Source: an uncultured Clostridia bacterium
GTDB taxonomy: Bacteria > Bacillota_A > Clostridia > TANB77 > CAG-508
DNA: 8,149 nucleotides
Direction: 5' to 3'
Assembly: GCA_947369305.1 (NCBI GenBank)
Contig: CANBLA010000037.1
Coordinates: 1-8,149 of the forward strand
The notes below the pieces were generated by a model. The model searched no databases. It had not been told where the DNA came from and saw only the letters and a program-made list of their open reading frames with translations. A program made the position numbers and the translations under genes. This document shows positions 6,809 to 8,149 of this stretch, one piece after another (positions within the stretch are counted from its first letter, which is position 1; the number at the start of each line of letters is the position of its first letter).

Positions 6809-6833
6809 AGACAGGATTTGCCTGTCTTTTTTT
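6809..6833 (+). terminator. Rho-independent terminator of the hydrolase-Mur ligase-ddl operon
   Basis: A perfect 7-bp stem, AGACAGG (6809-6815) with CCTGTCT (6821-6827), closes an ATTTG loop and is followed by T residues to 6833. It starts 8 bases after the ddl stop codon. Confidence 0.92.
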
Positions 6834-6839
6834 ATCTAA

Positions 6840-6855
6840 ATTAAGCAGGCTTAAT
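6840..6855 (+). promoter_or_regulatory. Short palindrome upstream of the GdpP promoter
   Basis: ATTAAG (6840-6845) and CTTAAT (6850-6855) are 6-base inverted arms around a CAGG centre. They lie 6 bases upstream of the -35 box. The position would suit an activator or repressor site, but arms this short can arise by chance in AT-rich DNA. Confidence 0.25.
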
Positions 6856-6861
6856 CTTTGA

Positions 6862-6890
6862 TTGACAATAAGGCAAAAATATGCTATAAT
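6862..6890 (+). promoter_or_regulatory. Sigma-A promoter of the GdpP-like gene
   Basis: A perfect consensus: TTGACA (6862-6867), 17-base spacer and TATAAT (6885-6890). The TG of an extended -10 element (6882-6883) lies just before the -10 box. It sits 31 bases before the start codon and 28 bases after the previous terminator, so the downstream gene is transcribed independently and probably strongly. Confidence 0.92.
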
Positions 6891-6921
6891 ATAATTCGTT
6901 AATTTATAATAAGGAGAAAAT

Positions 6922-8149
6922 ATGCCGAAGAAAATAAGCGATAAAATTGATAAAATCAACCTGAAATTCAATATATATATCTTAGTTATCATTTTACTTT
7001 GTATCTTGTTATGTCTTTATGATGTGAGATTTATTGTCCCATCGATTGTACTATGTTTTATTTTAATTTGTTACACAGTTTGGATGAGCGATAAAAGAAA
7101 AATAGAAATTGTCAACCATATTCAAGAAGTAACAACAGATGTAAATGTGGCAACACGAAACAATTTAATTAATTCGCCAATACCGCTTTTATTAATTGAA
7201 ACAGATGGAGCAATTATTTGGAAAAGTAAAAGTTTTATTGATGCATTTAAGGATATGGATGTTATTACTTATTTAAACCCAATTATAAAAGAAATTAAGT
7301 TAAATATTGAAAAAGATTATGAAGAAAATAATCAAGCATTTGACAAAAATAAATACATTACAAAACAATTTAACATTGAGGAAAAATTTTATAAAATATA
7401 TGGAGCAGTTTCCAAAAGTAAAAAAAAGGATAAGCGAAAACAAAAAGAATATCAACTAACCTTATATTTTATAGATGATACAAAATATAACGATTTGTTT
7501 GACCAATATAACAATTCTAAAACTTGTGTTGGTATTGCTATGATTGACAACTACGAAGAGGTTTTGCAAAGAGCTGTACCAGAAGAAAGAGCTGAATTAG
7601 TCACAAATGTGGAAAGAATTATTATGGATTGGGCAAAAGAAACGGGAGGCTTAATTGTTAAAACGGATAGAGATAGATTTTTGTATATTTTTGAACAACA
7701 ATATTTGTCCAATATCGAAAAAGAAAAAGTCAATGTATTAGATAAAGTAAAAACATTAAGTGAAAATTCAAGTATTCGTGTTACTTTAAGTATTGCAATA
7801 TCCAATGAAGGTGATAGCAATGTTGAAAAGTACAAGTCAGCTTTAACGGCCATGGATCTTGTTTTGGGACGTGGCGGAGATCAAGCAGTTATTCGTAAAG
7901 ATGGAAAATATAAATTTTACGGTGGAAATACTGTTGAACAAGAAAAAAGGACAAAAGTCAAAGCAAGAACGGTTGCAGGTTCGATTGCAAATATTATTAA
8001 CGAATCAGACAATGTATTGATTATGGGACATATGAATATTGATATTGATGCGATTGGCTCTGGACTTGGTATGTATCGATTATCTAAAACATTGGGAAAG
8101 GAAGCCTATCTTGTATCTGAACCAAAAGGAAAGTCACTAGGTAAGTTCT
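6922..8149 (+). CDS. gdpP: GdpP-like c-di-AMP phosphodiesterase (3' end outside window)
   Basis: The ATG follows AAGGAG (6911-6916) by 5 bases. The frame is open for 409 codons to the window edge, so the C-terminal part is missing. The visible architecture is that of GdpP (YybT), which hydrolyses the second messenger c-di-AMP and so affects osmotic balance, potassium uptake and cell-wall stress tolerance. Two membrane helices (about 17-33 and 36-54) come first, then a PAS-like region (about 75-190). A degenerate GGDEF domain (about 200-333) reads RGGDQA at 317-322 instead of GGDEF. The first DHH motif follows: MGH at 368-370, with Asp374 and Asp376 in the NIDIDAIG stretch as metal ligands. 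Known GdpP proteins are about 650 residues, so the rest of DHH and the DHHA1 domain should lie beyond 8149. A basic Lys/Arg cluster (164-175) interrupts the PAS-like region. The family call is firm; activity on c-di-AMP is by homology. Confidence 0.92.
   Translation, partial: MPKKISDKIDKINLKFNIYILVIILLCILLCLYDVRFIVPSIVLCFILICYTVWMSDKRKIEIVNHIQEVTTDVNVATRNNLINSPIPLLLIETDGAIIWKSKSFIDAFKDMDVITYLNPIIKEIKLNIEKDYEENNQAFDKNKYITKQFNIEEKFYKIYGAVSKSKKKDKRKQKEYQLTLYFIDDTKYNDLFDQYNNSKTCVGIAMIDNYEEVLQRAVPEERAELVTNVERIIMDWAKETGGLIVKTDRDRFLYIFEQQYLSNIEKEKVNVLDKVKTLSENSSIRVTLSIAISNEGDSNVEKYKSALTAMDLVLGRGGDQAVIRKDGKYKFYGGNTVEQEKRTKVKARTVAGSIANIINESDNVLIMGHMNIDIDAIGSGLGMYRLSKTLGKEAYLVSEPKGKSLGKF

Noticed and set aside
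7551..7853. Open frame on the - strand within the GdpP-like gene
   Set aside because: The + strand frame is open for 409 codons with clear GdpP motifs, so this is an antisense shadow.
6922..8149. Active diguanylate cyclase
   Set aside because: The signature is RGGDQA instead of GGDEF/GGEEF, and a DHH phosphodiesterase domain begins downstream, as in GdpP.

Overview
The window is strongly AT-rich. It uses A/T-ending codons, strong AGGAGG-type ribosome binding sites, consensus sigma-A promoters and short stem-loop/T-tract terminators. With an LPKTG sortase anchor, a cohesin, a dockerin and a GdpP-type phosphodiesterase, this points to a low-GC Gram-positive bacterium of the Bacillota, most likely a gut-type Clostridia lineage. 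That placement is inference. All six supported genes are on the + strand, and no RNA gene, insertion sequence or CRISPR array was seen.

Left part (1-3000): a surface adhesion or assembly pair. The first gene is cut by the left window edge. It encodes a leucine-rich-repeat (LRR) protein with a C-terminal dockerin and ends at a hairpin terminator. The second gene has its own consensus promoter and encodes a secreted protein with an N-terminal cohesin-like domain, a bacterial Ig-like domain, an Asn/Thr-rich stalk and an LPKTG wall anchor. Dockerins bind cohesins, so the two may form a minimal cell-wall display system carrying an LRR protein rather than a polysaccharide-degrading enzyme. The cohesin promoter has an AT dinucleotide tract between its -35 and -10 boxes, a possible slippage switch.

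Middle part (3001-6833): a three-gene operon with gaps of 15 and 17 bases. It encodes an alpha/beta hydrolase, an unusual membrane-bound MurF-like Mur ligase and a D-alanine--D-alanine ligase, and closes with a terminator. Ddl makes D-Ala-D-Ala and MurF-type enzymes attach it to peptidoglycan precursors, so the last two genes belong to one pathway. In the Mur ligase the usual N-terminal UDP-MurNAc-binding domain is absent and about five transmembrane helices stand in its place. The Ddl carries a Gly/Lys/Ser-rich insertion next to its active-site omega loop. This hydrolase / membrane Mur ligase / Ddl module is the least ordinary system in the window.

Right part (6834-8149): a second consensus promoter drives a gene cut by the right edge. 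It has two membrane helices, a PAS-like region, a degenerate GGDEF domain and the start of a DHH phosphodiesterase domain, which is the architecture of the c-di-AMP phosphodiesterase GdpP. No gene-free stretch exceeds 300 bases; the gaps (1835-1977, 2944-3187, 6802-6921) hold the promoters and terminators listed.
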